This document shows, one piece after another, positions 41,560-50,524 of a DNA stretch of 64,000 nucleotides; positions within the stretch are counted from its first letter, which is position 1; every line of letters starts with the position of its first letter. The stretch lies in assembly GCA_015064895.1 (NCBI GenBank), contig SVRI01000005.1, positions 51,090 through 115,089 of the forward strand. Direction: 5' to 3'. The stretch comes from Oscillospiraceae bacterium (GTDB lineage Bacteria > Bacillota > Clostridia > Oscillospirales > CAG-382). The notes beneath the pieces are model-generated. The model was not told the origin of the DNA. It did not search any database and saw only the letters and a program-made list of their open reading frames with translations. The translations under genes were made by a program, and so were the position numbers.

Positions 41560-43950
41560 TTATCTTCCTATGTTGTAAACCGACATAGTCTTAATTGCTT
41601 TCTTTAGTTGTTCGGCATTATATTCCGTCTTTGCTGTTACGGTATAAGGTTTTCCGTCGGTCAAATCAAAGAAGTTATCGGAAAGCACAAGGTCAATACC
41701 GTCAAAGTCGATATATACACCCTTTGCAAACACATCGCTTGACACACAAAGTTCTACACTGCCGTCGATGTCGGTTATATCAACCTTAATTTCGGGCTTC
41801 TTGAATTCAAAGTGCTTTGCCTCACAGAGAAGCTGGGTATTTCTTGTTACAAAGCTTCCGTCCTTATCGTAAAGTTCGGCATACAGGAAGGTATTGTACT
41901 TATCGGTCATATCGACATTTATTGTAAGTACATCCTTTGATTTAAGGCTGTCTACAGATACTTTTTCGATATATTCTTCTTTTACTGCAAGATCAGAAGC
42001 GGCAACATAGAGTCTTACTTCACCCTCAAAATCTTCCATTGTCTCATTGGAAATGTTGACGGTGAGCTTTTCACCTTCAAGGAAAAGTCCCATTTCGACG
42101 GGTGCATAGAACTTCTTTGCCGCATAATGAAGTGCTTTATAGCGAAGGTTTGAGTCAACACTCGACCATGATGCAACGGGCCAGCAATCATTGAACTGCC
42201 AATAAAGCGAGCCCATACAATAGCCTCTGTTTCTTCTGAAATGTTCGACGCCGTACTTTATGGCATCTGCCTGAAGAAGCTGGGAAGCATAGACAAGTGT
42301 TTCAAAGTCAAGAGGATATAGGTAATTATCGGCGAGATACATAAGTATCTTTCTGTTTCCCGCCTTACACTTCTGGTGGTTTTCAATAACTCTTGAAAAG
42401 GCATTAAGCCCGTCTTCGGGACAAACCTCACGAAGTGTCTTTATTGACGGAAAAGCCTCAAAGCCGTATTCCGAGCAGAAGCGGAATTTATGGTTTCTGT
42501 AATCGGTAAAGGGTTTTCCGCCGTGCCAGACATCCCAATAATGGATATCGCCCTTTGTTTCGCATATCGGGTTATCAAGACCACCTCCTGACGAGGGGCT
42601 TGACGGCCAGTAGAAGGTATCGGGACAAAGCTCCTCACAGATTTCGGGGAAAATTCTTTCGTAAAGCTCGATATAATCTTCCTTTACACGCTGATTTGTG
42701 CCGAGATTTCCCCAATAGCACACGCCCTGCTCCATTTCGTTATTACCGCAAAGGAGTGCAAGGGACGGGTGGTTTCTGAGACGTTTTACGTTATATTCAG
42801 CCTCTGCAATATATTCTTTAGTCGATGCCTTTGTCAGCCACACCTGAACGCAGGCAAGCATAAAGTCCTGCCACACCATAATACCGTACTTATCGCAGAT
42901 ATCATAGAATTCGTCTTCGGGATAGTAGCCGCCGCCCCAAACTCTGAGGGTGTTGAAGTTGGCATCAATGGCGGTTTTAATAAGATCTTCGGTTCTTTGG
43001 GGATTGATACGTGAGAGAAGATTATCCTGAGGTATATAGTTTGCACCCATGGAGAATACTTTAACGCCGTTGATTACAAAGCAGAATTCACTGCCCGTGG
43101 CATCTTTCTGTGTGCTGACGGTAAGTGTTCTGAGACCTATATTCTGAGTGTTGGTGTCTAAATTTTCGCCGTTATTCTGCATTGTAACGCAAAGCTCATA
43201 AAGGTACTGTTCGCCGTAGCCTCTTACCCACCAGAGCTTTGGATTATCAATCTTGATTTTACCCTTACCGCCGACAAGTTTTACCTCTTTGCCGTCGATG
43301 GACGCTATAAGGTCATATCCCTTATTATGCTTTGTTTCAACGGAAATTTCAAGGGTAACTTCGCCGTTCTTATGGAACTGGCGGACATATACGTTATCAA
43401 TCTTATCGCCGTCATAGGCATCGAGAATTACAGGGCGGAAAATTCCCATGTCGGGAAGAGTTGGGCCCCAATCCCAGCCCGACATATAGAACGCTTTTCT
43501 GAGGTGGGAAGCACCGGGAATTGTATCACCGTTTGTCCAAAGCCAGTGCTTGTTATTCATCTTTTCAAAGTATTTTGTGGGTGATGAAAAATCAAGCTCT
43601 AAAGTGTTCTTACCAAGTTTAAGCAAGCTCTTAACATCATATGTATACGCTCTATGCATATTCATGACATTGTCAACGAGATTCCCGTTAAGGGTAATTT
43701 CACAAATGGTATCAAGTCCTAGAAAAGTCAGTTCAAGATACTCTTTTGCGAGTGTACTTTCGTCAACATCGAATTCACACACGAACCTGCAATCCTTGCC
43801 TGAAAGATGCTGATATTCCCTTTCGTTAAGGCCGTAAAAGGGGTCATCTATAATTTCATGGTCAAGAAGAACGCTGTACATACTGCAGGGTGCGGTACAT
43901 TCAAGGTTTTTATGTTCTTCGTAGGTCATTTTCCAGTTTGTAAGTTTCAT
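41560..43950 (-). CDS. GH2 beta-mannosidase
   Basis: The 796-residue protein has family 2 sandwich domains, then a barrel with WGGGYYPEDEFYDICDKYGIMVWQDF (spanning about residues 325-350), LLCGNNEMEQG with the acid/base glutamate, and FCSEYGFEAFPS with the nucleophile. The layout and WxDF block are those of beta-mannosidases. It would trim terminal beta-mannose. Cytosolic, since no signal peptide is seen. With GH1 downstream, breakdown of glucomannan-type or N-glycan core oligosaccharides is plausible. Confidence 0.9.
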   Translation of the reverse strand: MKLTNWKMTYEEHKNLECTAPCSMYSVLLDHEIIDDPFYGLNEREYQHLSGKDCRFVCEFDVDESTLAKEYLELTFLGLDTICEITLNGNLVDNVMNMHRAYTYDVKSLLKLGKNTLELDFSSPTKYFEKMNNKHWLWTNGDTIPGASHLRKAFYMSGWDWGPTLPDMGIFRPVILDAYDGDKIDNVYVRQFHKNGEVTLEISVETKHNKGYDLIASIDGKEVKLVGGKGKIKIDNPKLWWVRGYGEQYLYELCVTMQNNGENLDTNTQNIGLRTLTVSTQKDATGSEFCFVINGVKVFSMGANYIPQDNLLSRINPQRTEDLIKTAIDANFNTLRVWGGGYYPEDEFYDICDKYGIMVWQDFMLACVQVWLTKASTKEYIAEAEYNVKRLRNHPSLALLCGNNEMEQGVCYWGNLGTNQRVKEDYIELYERIFPEICEELCPDTFYWPSSPSSGGGLDNPICETKGDIHYWDVWHGGKPFTDYRNHKFRFCSEYGFEAFPSIKTLREVCPEDGLNAFSRVIENHQKCKAGNRKILMYLADNYLYPLDFETLVYASQLLQADAIKYGVEHFRRNRGYCMGSLYWQFNDCWPVASWSSVDSNLRYKALHYAAKKFYAPVEMGLFLEGEKLTVNISNETMEDFEGEVRLYVAASDLAVKEEYIEKVSVDSLKSKDVLTINVDMTDKYNTFLYAELYDKDGSFVTRNTQLLCEAKHFEFKKPEIKVDITDIDGSVELCVSSDVFAKGVYIDFDGIDLVLSDNFFDLTDGKPYTVTAKTEYNAEQLKKAIKTMSVYNIGR

Positions 43951-43979
43951 TTTTCATTCCTCACTCTCTCTCTGATTAT

Positions 43980-44008
43980 AATATACCACCTCATAATAGT
44001 AATTTCAA
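43980..44008 (-). promoter_or_regulatory. Promoter of GH2-GH1 operon
   Basis: TTGAAA and TATATT, 17-base spacer, TGG extended -10. Confidence 0.75.
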
Positions 44009-44052
44009 GCCAATATTTGCTGTATTGTGGCAAAATATGTACTTTATGACAA

Positions 44053-44076
44053 TTCCCGATGCCTAAGCATCGGGAA
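44053..44076 (-). terminator. Hairpin after nitrilase-GDPD gene
   Basis: TTCCCGATGC and GCATCGGGAA form a ten-pair stem just past the stop; the T run is weak. Confidence 0.6.
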
Positions 44077-44085
44077 CTGATATTT

Positions 44086-45687
44086 CTATCTTTTAACGTT
44101 CTGAGAAATCAGGTTATAGTCATTTGTGAGAATTGTATCAATACCCATATCCAAAAACTCTTTTGTTTCATTCGGGTCATCCGACCAGAACACATTACAG
44201 ATAATGCCGTTTGCGTGTGCCTTATCAATCATTTCTTTATTGAAATAGGGTTTGAAAAGCTGAACCTTCCGGCATCCGAGTTCGATTGCTCTGTCCACAA
44301 TTGCCCAGGGTCTTCCGTTAAGATGTCCGACACATATCGAAATATCTGGTGCATATGCCTTGAACTGCTTTATAAGGCAATCGGTTTCAAGCATGAGGTA
44401 CACGTGCTTTTCACAGTCGTATTTTCTGATAAGAGCAATTATCTTTTTCATCATATCCTCAGGATACGGCTCGCCGACATAATTCAACGGTTTTACGTGA
44501 ATGTTCATAATAACATGACAGGAAAATTTTTGCAGTATATCCTCGAATTTAAGAACTGAGAGTCCCTCAAATTTCGGACCGAACTTCTTTCCGAAGTCGA
44601 GCTTTTCAAGCTCACTCAAAGTTTTGTCGGTTATAAGTCCCTCACCCGTACTTACTCTTCCAAGGTCTCTGTCGTGGCAGGACACAATTTCGCCGTCTGC
44701 CGTCGGCCATATATCAAATTCGATTTCCTCAGCACCCATGGCAATTGCCGCACCGAATGCAGGCATACTGTTTTCGGGTGCTATTGTATTAAAGCCTCTA
44801 TGCGCACAAACTCTTGGATATCCGAGTGTTTTATCATCTTTGATAATCGCACTGCCCGAAGGTCTGTACTGCCATGGCTTACGTCCGAATTCAATGTACT
44901 CATAATGAGCAGCGTCGGGATTGCCGAAGCCTGCAGGTTTATAGTACTTATCCTTAGGGTCAAATTCTACAGTTTCCGTGCCGAATCTGCCCTTCATATT
45001 GCAAAGCACTTTTCCGTAGGGCGACACAACCATACTTGCTCCGCATATATCTGAGTTTTCATCAAAGCTCACCGATGAGCGGACAACGTATGCGTTGGTA
45101 TTATACGCCAAAAATCTGCACATGGTTTCTATAGCATCATGGCTGTCGCTTCTCTGCAAGGAACAGCCGATAATGATATCCACATTATTTCTTGCAATGT
45201 TTGCGAAGGCTTCATAGAAGTAGAAATCGTAGCATGTAAGAAAACCGTATCTCAGTCCGTCGATTTCAAGAACATAGGGTTCGGAAAATTCAAAGGTATA
45301 GTCCGAGTCAAGCTCAAGTGTATTAAGTTCAAGGGGCGGCAGGTGTTTTTTGAAGTATTTTCCTGCCACCTCGCCTTTTTGGTTATAGACATATGTTGTA
45401 TTTCTGTAATTACCGTTTATCTCATAAAGTGCATTGACAAAGACAAGGGCATTGCATCTTTTTGCAGTTTCCGAACACTTATCAAGCAAAGTATTTATGT
45501 ACTTTTTATGATAAAAAAGTGTTTCTTCTCTGTCACTTGTTGCACAGGGTACGTCGCTGTATTCGGGAAGAACGATTATATCCATCGAGTCGTCACACTT
45601 ATCAAGGCAGTTCATTTTGTATTCAAAGTACTCATCCGAAAAAGAAACGTCCCTTGAATAGGGTGGTTGTATGATACAGGCTTTCAT
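44086..45687 (-). CDS. Nitrilase-superfamily / glycerophosphodiester phosphodiesterase fusion
   Basis: The 533-residue protein joins two enzymes. Residues 1-270 form a carbon-nitrogen hydrolase with the Glu-Lys-Cys triad (VLPEYSD at 42, YFKKHLPP near 113, FLTCYDF at 152). Residues 290-533 form a GDPD domain: VCAHRGFNTIAPENS, EIEFDIWPTADGE and SCHDRDLG give its histidines and metal ligands. It could cleave an amide and a phosphodiester of one substrate. The ATG at 45687 follows AAAGGAG; 36 extra upstream codons overlap the promoter. No signal peptide. Confidence 0.88.
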   Translation of the reverse strand: MKACIIQPPYSRDVSFSDEYFEYKMNCLDKCDDSMDIIVLPEYSDVPCATSDREETLFYHKKYINTLLDKCSETAKRCNALVFVNALYEINGNYRNTTYVYNQKGEVAGKYFKKHLPPLELNTLELDSDYTFEFSEPYVLEIDGLRYGFLTCYDFYFYEAFANIARNNVDIIIGCSLQRSDSHDAIETMCRFLAYNTNAYVVRSSVSFDENSDICGASMVVSPYGKVLCNMKGRFGTETVEFDPKDKYYKPAGFGNPDAAHYEYIEFGRKPWQYRPSGSAIIKDDKTLGYPRVCAHRGFNTIAPENSMPAFGAAIAMGAEEIEFDIWPTADGEIVSCHDRDLGRVSTGEGLITDKTLSELEKLDFGKKFGPKFEGLSVLKFEDILQKFSCHVIMNIHVKPLNYVGEPYPEDMMKKIIALIRKYDCEKHVYLMLETDCLIKQFKAYAPDISICVGHLNGRPWAIVDRAIELGCRKVQLFKPYFNKEMIDKAHANGIICNVFWSDDPNETKEFLDMGIDTILTNDYNLISQNVKR

Positions 45688-45709
45688 TTTCGTCACTCCT
45701 TTGTCTGTA

Positions 45710-45738
45710 ATTCTATCACAGCAAACAAAACAATTCAA
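45710..45738 (-). promoter_or_regulatory. Promoter of nitrilase-GDPD gene
   Basis: TTGAAT and TAGAAT, 17-base spacer, TGA extended -10. Confidence 0.65.
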
Positions 45739-45754
45739 GTGCCAAAAACAAAAA

Positions 45755-45776
45755 TCCCGACACTTTCGTGTCGGGA
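45755..45776 (-). terminator. Terminator after SGNH hydrolase gene
   Basis: TCCCGACAC and GTGTCGGGA pair around GAAA and are followed by five T on the minus strand. Confidence 0.9.
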
Positions 45777-45812
45777 AAATATTATTTTGCGCCATTTTTG
45801 AGAATCAGGGAA

Positions 45813-46433
45813 TTACACGGGCAAGCCTGTCAGAGTTTCCTCTGTCGAGACGCTTGTTTCCGGATTTTTCACACTCAAAGTTTCAGACACTTTATGTATA
45901 ATGTCGGCAATCTGCTTTGAACACACCTTGGTTCCCGCCTCTGACAGGTGAATATTATCATCCTGTCTTATGTATTTATCTACATCCTTTGATAACAAGC
46001 CATACAAATCATTTATGATAACACCCTTTTTCTCAAGCAAAGGAACAATCAGGTCATTATATCTTTCTATGACCGAATTTTTGTTATACTCGTTTCTTTC
46101 GGTAACGGGAGTTGTTGTGGCAAAAATAACCTTGTCATAGTGTGCTATTAAAATGTCCGCAATACGAAGCATGTTTTCGACATATTCCTCTTCACTCGTA
46201 AAAGCTCCGTCACCGAACAAATCGCATATATCCCATAGTCCGTTATTCCAATGAACAATTCTGGTGCCTTCCATAGCCGGTTTCCAGTCAAAAAGACCTC
46301 TCAGCGTATACTTTGCAAAGCGGCAGTTGTCATTAGGCTGATATACTTCAAATTCATCACCCAAAAGCTCCGGCACCAATGTACCGTAACCCAAGGCTCT
46401 TATTGAATCGCCGAGTAATGTTACCTTTATCAT
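45813..46433 (-). CDS. SGNH/GDSL-family hydrolase
   Basis: The 206-residue protein has TLLGDSIRALGYG with the catalytic serine near residue 10, WNNGLWD as the block III equivalent, and DDNIHLSEAGTKVC near 170 with the Asp-His pair. Family members are esterases or lipases, often removing acetyl groups from sugars. No signal peptide. Own promoter and terminator. Confidence 0.88.
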   Translation of the reverse strand: MIKVTLLGDSIRALGYGTLVPELLGDEFEVYQPNDNCRFAKYTLRGLFDWKPAMEGTRIVHWNNGLWDICDLFGDGAFTSEEEYVENMLRIADILIAHYDKVIFATTTPVTERNEYNKNSVIERYNDLIVPLLEKKGVIINDLYGLLSKDVDKYIRQDDNIHLSEAGTKVCSKQIADIIHKVSETLSVKNPETSVSTEETLTGLPV

Positions 46434-46455
46434 TTTAATCTCCCCTTTGACTAAT

Positions 46456-46484
46456 ATTTTACCACATCGGTTTCAGCATTTCAA
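46456..46484 (-). promoter_or_regulatory. Promoter of SGNH hydrolase gene
   Basis: TTGAAA and TAAAAT, 17-base spacer, TGG extended -10. Confidence 0.75.
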
Positions 46485-46501
46485 GTACCGTGAACAAAAT
46501 A

Positions 46502-46632
46502 ATCCCTTGTGTCGTTGTTTGACACAAGGGATAGATAATCGAGAGTCAAGAACAAATTTTAACCAAATAAGTATTGGTGACAAATTCTTTCTTTTTTGGT
46601 TACTTTTTTCTTTGCGGAAAGAAAAAAGTAAC
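46502..46632 (-). repeat. Double-hairpin 3' module, copy 4 (ROK gene)
   Basis: The proximal hairpin (46599-46632, 15 perfect pairs) overlaps the last base of the stop codon, exactly as at rpmB. A 66-base spacer leads to a perfect 12-pair distal hairpin (46502-46532) with minus-strand loop AAACAAC. Confidence 0.88.
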
Positions 46633-48008
46633 TAGTTTATTTCAGGAAGTGATGCAGCTGCAACAGACTGACCAACTCTTCTTGAGTTTTCATCAGGGAT
46701 ATGAAGCTGAATCTTCTTTGCGAGTTCAGGGAATTCCTTATCGAGAACTTCCTGTGCACGACTCAGAAGAATCTGTCCGCCTTCACCGGATGTTACTCTA
46801 CCCATGATAAGAACGTGCTTGATATCATAGAATTCTGTGTAGAATGCGATAGCATAGCCAAAATATGCACCGATTGTGTCATAGATATCAGCTGCTCTCT
46901 GGTCACCTTCAGCCATGAGCTTCTGTACAACCTTAAGCTTTTCAGCAGGAGAAAGGTTTTCATCAAGTTCGATACCTGCAAAAGGAGCAAGCTTGATTAC
47001 GCCGTCCTGGGAGAAATACTTAACGCCGCAGCCATAGTCGCCGGACCATTCGTCAACCATTGCATTCTTGCATGCATCAACGGGAACGAAAGCAAGCTCA
47101 TTGAGCCAGCCTGTGATGTTTCCGTCAGGATCTACATAACCGCCTGCTTCGGATGTACCCATAGCTACACCGAGAACTGCGTTATCATCAAGGTCCATAG
47201 CACCTGCAAGTGCTGTAACGTCACCGTCGTTTGCAACTTCGATCGGGATATTTTCGCCGATTTCCTTTGCAACGTCGAGGTACATATTCTTAACCTTCTT
47301 ATCGAAATCTTCGTCGCTTACTTTTAAGAAGAGAGAAGCAACCATGATTCTGTTGTCTACATATACACCGGCAGAGGAAACACCGATAGCATCAACTCTC
47401 GGCATCTTGGAAGCTGCTGTCTTCATAGCTTCTAAAATTCCCTGGTAGTGGTATTCGGGGTCGGAGTTTGTCTTGGGGAACCAAACAACTTCTTCGGAGT
47501 AAACGGATTCGCCGTTAACAACAGCACTTACCTTTCTGTCGCTTCCGCCTGCATCAAAACCGATTCTGCATCCGTCAAGGTGTCTGCCGATAGGAGCTGC
47601 TGCAGACTTATCTTCGGGAGCATCACAGAGTGCTACGGATTCAACTTCAAACTTTGTTTCGTATACTCTTTCCATGAACTTTACGTCAAAGTCACGGGAG
47701 CCGCCGTAAGAGAAAGCTTCCTTAATCTTAGCGCCGATTGTTTCGCTGCCTGCGATAACAACCTTATAACCGCCTGCAACCCAGAGAAGAGCCTTTGTCA
47801 TTCTTTCAACGAAATCGAAGTTTTCTTCATCGTGGCCTGTGCCGTCCTTATAAACTCTTGTCTTGTAAGTAACTGTGTAACCCTTATTTCTCTGAATAGC
47901 GATTACTAAATCCTGTCCGTCGTCCTTTGTAGCTTCTCTCATTTCTCTGCATACGAGACTGAGAGGTGCAAACTGGGGATCGAGCTTTGCATTAACCTTA
48001 AGCTTCAT
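46632..48008 (-). CDS. ROK-family protein, probable amino-sugar kinase
   Basis: The 458-residue protein has an unusual N-terminal extension of about 140 residues, then an actin-like ROK fold: RIGFDAGGSDRKVSAV with the phosphate-binding loop, VEVANDGDVTALAGA-like block near 258 with the catalytic aspartate, and GVAMGTSEAGGYV near 282. The usual ROK zinc motif CxCGxxGC is not visible. It overlaps the nagA stop by 11 bases, so the two are translationally coupled. A kinase for GlcNAc or a related sugar fits the neighbour, but this is inference. Confidence 0.8.
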   Translation of the reverse strand: MKLKVNAKLDPQFAPLSLVCREMREATKDDGQDLVIAIQRNKGYTVTYKTRVYKDGTGHDEENFDFVERMTKALLWVAGGYKVVIAGSETIGAKIKEAFSYGGSRDFDVKFMERVYETKFEVESVALCDAPEDKSAAAPIGRHLDGCRIGFDAGGSDRKVSAVVNGESVYSEEVVWFPKTNSDPEYHYQGILEAMKTAASKMPRVDAIGVSSAGVYVDNRIMVASLFLKVSDEDFDKKVKNMYLDVAKEIGENIPIEVANDGDVTALAGAMDLDDNAVLGVAMGTSEAGGYVDPDGNITGWLNELAFVPVDACKNAMVDEWSGDYGCGVKYFSQDGVIKLAPFAGIELDENLSPAEKLKVVQKLMAEGDQRAADIYDTIGAYFGYAIAFYTEFYDIKHVLIMGRVTSGEGGQILLSRAQEVLDKEFPELAKKIQLHIPDENSRRVGQSVAAASLPEIN

Positions 48009-49140
48009 ATCTTACATCTCCTTTGATAATTGTTTTTAATACATTAAATTCATTGTCCGTGATGATGATATCAGCATCCTTGCCGACATCGAGTGAGCCC
48101 TTCTTATCCTGAATACCGAGTGTGGTTGCAGGGTTGAGAGTTGCACCGTTTACACATTCCCAAAGAGGAATATTGGAGTTTGTATAAACATTCCAAACGC
48201 CCTTGTTGAGCTTGAGAACGCTTCCTGCTACAGTACCGTCCTCAAGGCGGCAAACGATATCTCTGTAGATAATCTTCTGCCCGCCGAGTGTATACTCACC
48301 GTAAGGAAGTCCTCCTGCAGGCAAACAGTCTGTTACAAAGATAAGCTTTCTGCCTTTGAGCTTGAAGAGCATATCGTAAAATGCGGGGAATACGTGGAAT
48401 GTATCAACTATAAGTTCGATACTTGCGTCAGAGTTGAGACCTGCTGTAACAACACCGGGAGCTCTGTGTGCCATGGGTGTCATTGCGTTGAAGAAGTGTG
48501 TAAGATGTTTAACGCCTGCAGCTGTCGCCTTCATTGCTGTATCATAGTCAGCAGATGTGTGACCCATGGAGATAACAACGTCTGTATCTCTTACGATTTC
48601 TCTGATTGCCGCAAAGTCTTCAGTATCTTCTTCGGGAGCAAGTGTGATTGTTCTGATTACGTCAGAATATTCCTTAACAAACTTTGCATCGGGCTTGAGG
48701 ATATATTCAAGCGGCTGCGCACCCTTCTTTGAGGGGCTGATAAAGGGACCTTCTGCATGAGCACCGAGAACAACGGAACCCTTCCATGTCTTGCTCTTTT
48801 CCATGCAGGCTCTAACCGATTCAAGAGCCTTCTTGATTGTATCCATGCTCTCTGTCATTGTTGTGGGAAGGAATGCTGTAACACCGTTCTGAACGATACC
48901 CTCAGCGATTACTCTGATGCTTTCTTCTTCGCCATCGCAAACGTCTTTTCCGAGATATCCGTGAATATGCATTTCGATAAGACCGGGAGCCACATAGCCG
49001 CCTTTGGCATCAATAACTTCTGCACCTTCGGGAATCCGGTCGGCTTTTACTACGCCTTCGATTACGTCAGAATAAAGAAGCACGCCGTCTTCAACAATTC
49101 TGTCCTTCAAGATGATTTTACCATTAATTATAGCTTTCAT
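47998..49140 (-). CDS. nagA: N-acetylglucosamine-6-phosphate deacetylase
   Basis: The 380-residue amidohydrolase has LIEMHIHGYLGKD with the first metal histidines, LGAHAEGPFISP, ISMGHTSADYD, LTHFFNAMTPM and FVTDCLPAGG with the catalytic aspartate. It removes acetate from GlcNAc-6-phosphate. The ATG at 49140 follows AGGAGGAA. It is first in a two-gene operon with the ROK protein. nagB is not in the window. GH20 at 27 kb could release the sugar. Confidence 0.94.
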   Translation of the reverse strand: MKAIINGKIILKDRIVEDGVLLYSDVIEGVVKADRIPEGAEVIDAKGGYVAPGLIEMHIHGYLGKDVCDGEEESIRVIAEGIVQNGVTAFLPTTMTESMDTIKKALESVRACMEKSKTWKGSVVLGAHAEGPFISPSKKGAQPLEYILKPDAKFVKEYSDVIRTITLAPEEDTEDFAAIREIVRDTDVVISMGHTSADYDTAMKATAAGVKHLTHFFNAMTPMAHRAPGVVTAGLNSDASIELIVDTFHVFPAFYDMLFKLKGRKLIFVTDCLPAGGLPYGEYTLGGQKIIYRDIVCRLEDGTVAGSVLKLNKGVWNVYTNSNIPLWECVNGATLNPATTLGIQDKKGSLDVGKDADIIITDNEFNVLKTIIKGDVRYEA

Positions 49141-49214
49141 CTTTTTTCCTCCTGTATATGATATTTTCTTAAATAATTTTAACATTATTTTAGAGCTAAA
49201 ATTTGCTCAATGTA

Positions 49215-49243
49215 ATTATAACATAATGAGAAAATATATGCAA
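49215..49243 (-). promoter_or_regulatory. Promoter of nagA-ROK operon
   Basis: TTGCAT and TATAAT, 17-base spacer, TGT extended -10. Confidence 0.75.
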
Positions 49244-49323
49244 TAACAATTTCAAAAAAAACTCAAAAATATCACGATTTGATTTGGTAAAGGAGAATTT
49301 ACAATAAGGTTATCCGACTTTCA

Positions 49324-49352
49324 TTGACAAAGAATACGTGCTATGATAAAAT
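49324..49352 (+). promoter_or_regulatory. Promoter of SbcD-like gene
   Basis: TTGACA and TAAAAT, 17-base spacer, TGA extended -10. Confidence 0.82.
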
Positions 49353-49403
49353 TATGTGGAACAAAAAACTTTATGATACGTCTAATTGATTGCAGGTGAA
49401 AAA

Positions 49404-50510
49404 ATGAAAATCATACATACCGGCGACATTCATCTTGATTCGCCCTTTACTTCCTTAAATCCTATAGAAGCAGAAAAGAGAAGAAATGCCCTTCGTGCGG
49501 CATTCTCCTCAATGATTTTGTATGCAAAAACAGAAAAGGTTAATTTATTTCTCATATGCGGTGACCTTTTTGATGACGAATGTGTTACAAAGGACACATG
49601 CCTTACAATATGTAAGGAAATGGCATCGGTGCCCGACTGTTCATTTATCATAACACCCGGCAATCACGACCCATATAAGGAAAACTCTCCTTACAAGCTT
49701 GTAAGCTTTCCCGACAACGTATATATTTTCTCATCCTCCGACATTACAAAGGTGGAAATCGACGAGTGCGGTGTCTGCATATACGGTTCGGCATATTTAT
49801 CAGACACAAAAGACGGATACAGTTTATTAAAAGCACCGCTTATTGACAAAACAAAGCTGAACATTCTCATGCATCACGGCGACCTTGATGTCACATCATC
49901 CCCCTACTCCCCCATTTCTTCCCGTCAGATTGAGGAAAGCGGATTTGACTATGTAGCCCTCGGTCATATTCACAGGGGTACGGAAATCAAAAAGGCGGGT
50001 GAGAGTGCCTTTGCATACTGCGGATGCATAGAAGGCAGAGACTTCGGCGAATGCGGATACAAGGGTGCAATTGTGGGAGATATCGAAAAAGGCAGTATAA
50101 ATCTCCGCCATGTCAGGTTTTCAAACAAGAGATATGAAGTAGTGAGTCACGATGTAACAGGATGCGAAAGTTTCTCCGACTGCATTGCCGACATTGCCGA
50201 AAAGTGTGCACCTTTCGGTGATGACACTCTTTTAAGGGTAGAGCTTACGGGTGTTGTATCCGAAGGCTTCAGTGCCGATACAGAGGTGCTGGCGGGTATT
50301 GTAAAATCACCCTTCTATCTTGAAATCAAGGACAGAACGCTTGCGCTTCTCAACATGAAAAAACTCAAGGAAGACAAAACCCTTGCAGGCGAATTTTACA
50401 GAGCACTTGAAGAAAAGCTGTTCTCCGACGATGAGGAGGAAAAACGAATTGCCGCCGAGGCCCTGAAATACGGTCTTCGTGCAATATACGGCTTGGAAAT
50501 CAAGGCATAA
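49404..50510 (+). CDS. SbcD/YhaO-like metallophosphoesterase
   Basis: The 368-residue protein has the calcineurin-like motifs IHTGDIHLDSPF, LFLICGDLFDD, TPGNHDPY, LMHHGDLD and LGHIHRG in order, with a C-terminal capping part. This is the layout of Mre11/SbcD and YhaO nucleases, which process DNA ends. Such proteins normally pair with an SbcC/YhaN-type ATPase; none follows here. AGGTGA precedes the ATG at 49404. The next gene, an SLH protein, starts 14 bases later and is probably co-transcribed. Confidence 0.88.
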   Translation: MKIIHTGDIHLDSPFTSLNPIEAEKRRNALRAAFSSMILYAKTEKVNLFLICGDLFDDECVTKDTCLTICKEMASVPDCSFIITPGNHDPYKENSPYKLVSFPDNVYIFSSSDITKVEIDECGVCIYGSAYLSDTKDGYSLLKAPLIDKTKLNILMHHGDLDVTSSPYSPISSRQIEESGFDYVALGHIHRGTEIKKAGESAFAYCGCIEGRDFGECGYKGAIVGDIEKGSINLRHVRFSNKRYEVVSHDVTGCESFSDCIADIAEKCAPFGDDTLLRVELTGVVSEGFSADTEVLAGIVKSPFYLEIKDRTLALLNMKKLKEDKTLAGEFYRALEEKLFSDDEEEKRIAAEALKYGLRAIYGLEIKA

Positions 50511-50524
50511 AGAAAGGAACTATA

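Noticed and set aside
44086..45795. Longer start for the nitrilase-GDPD fusion
   Set aside because: The extra 36 residues overlap the promoter and terminator region and have no ribosome site; the ATG at 45687 follows AAAGGAG.
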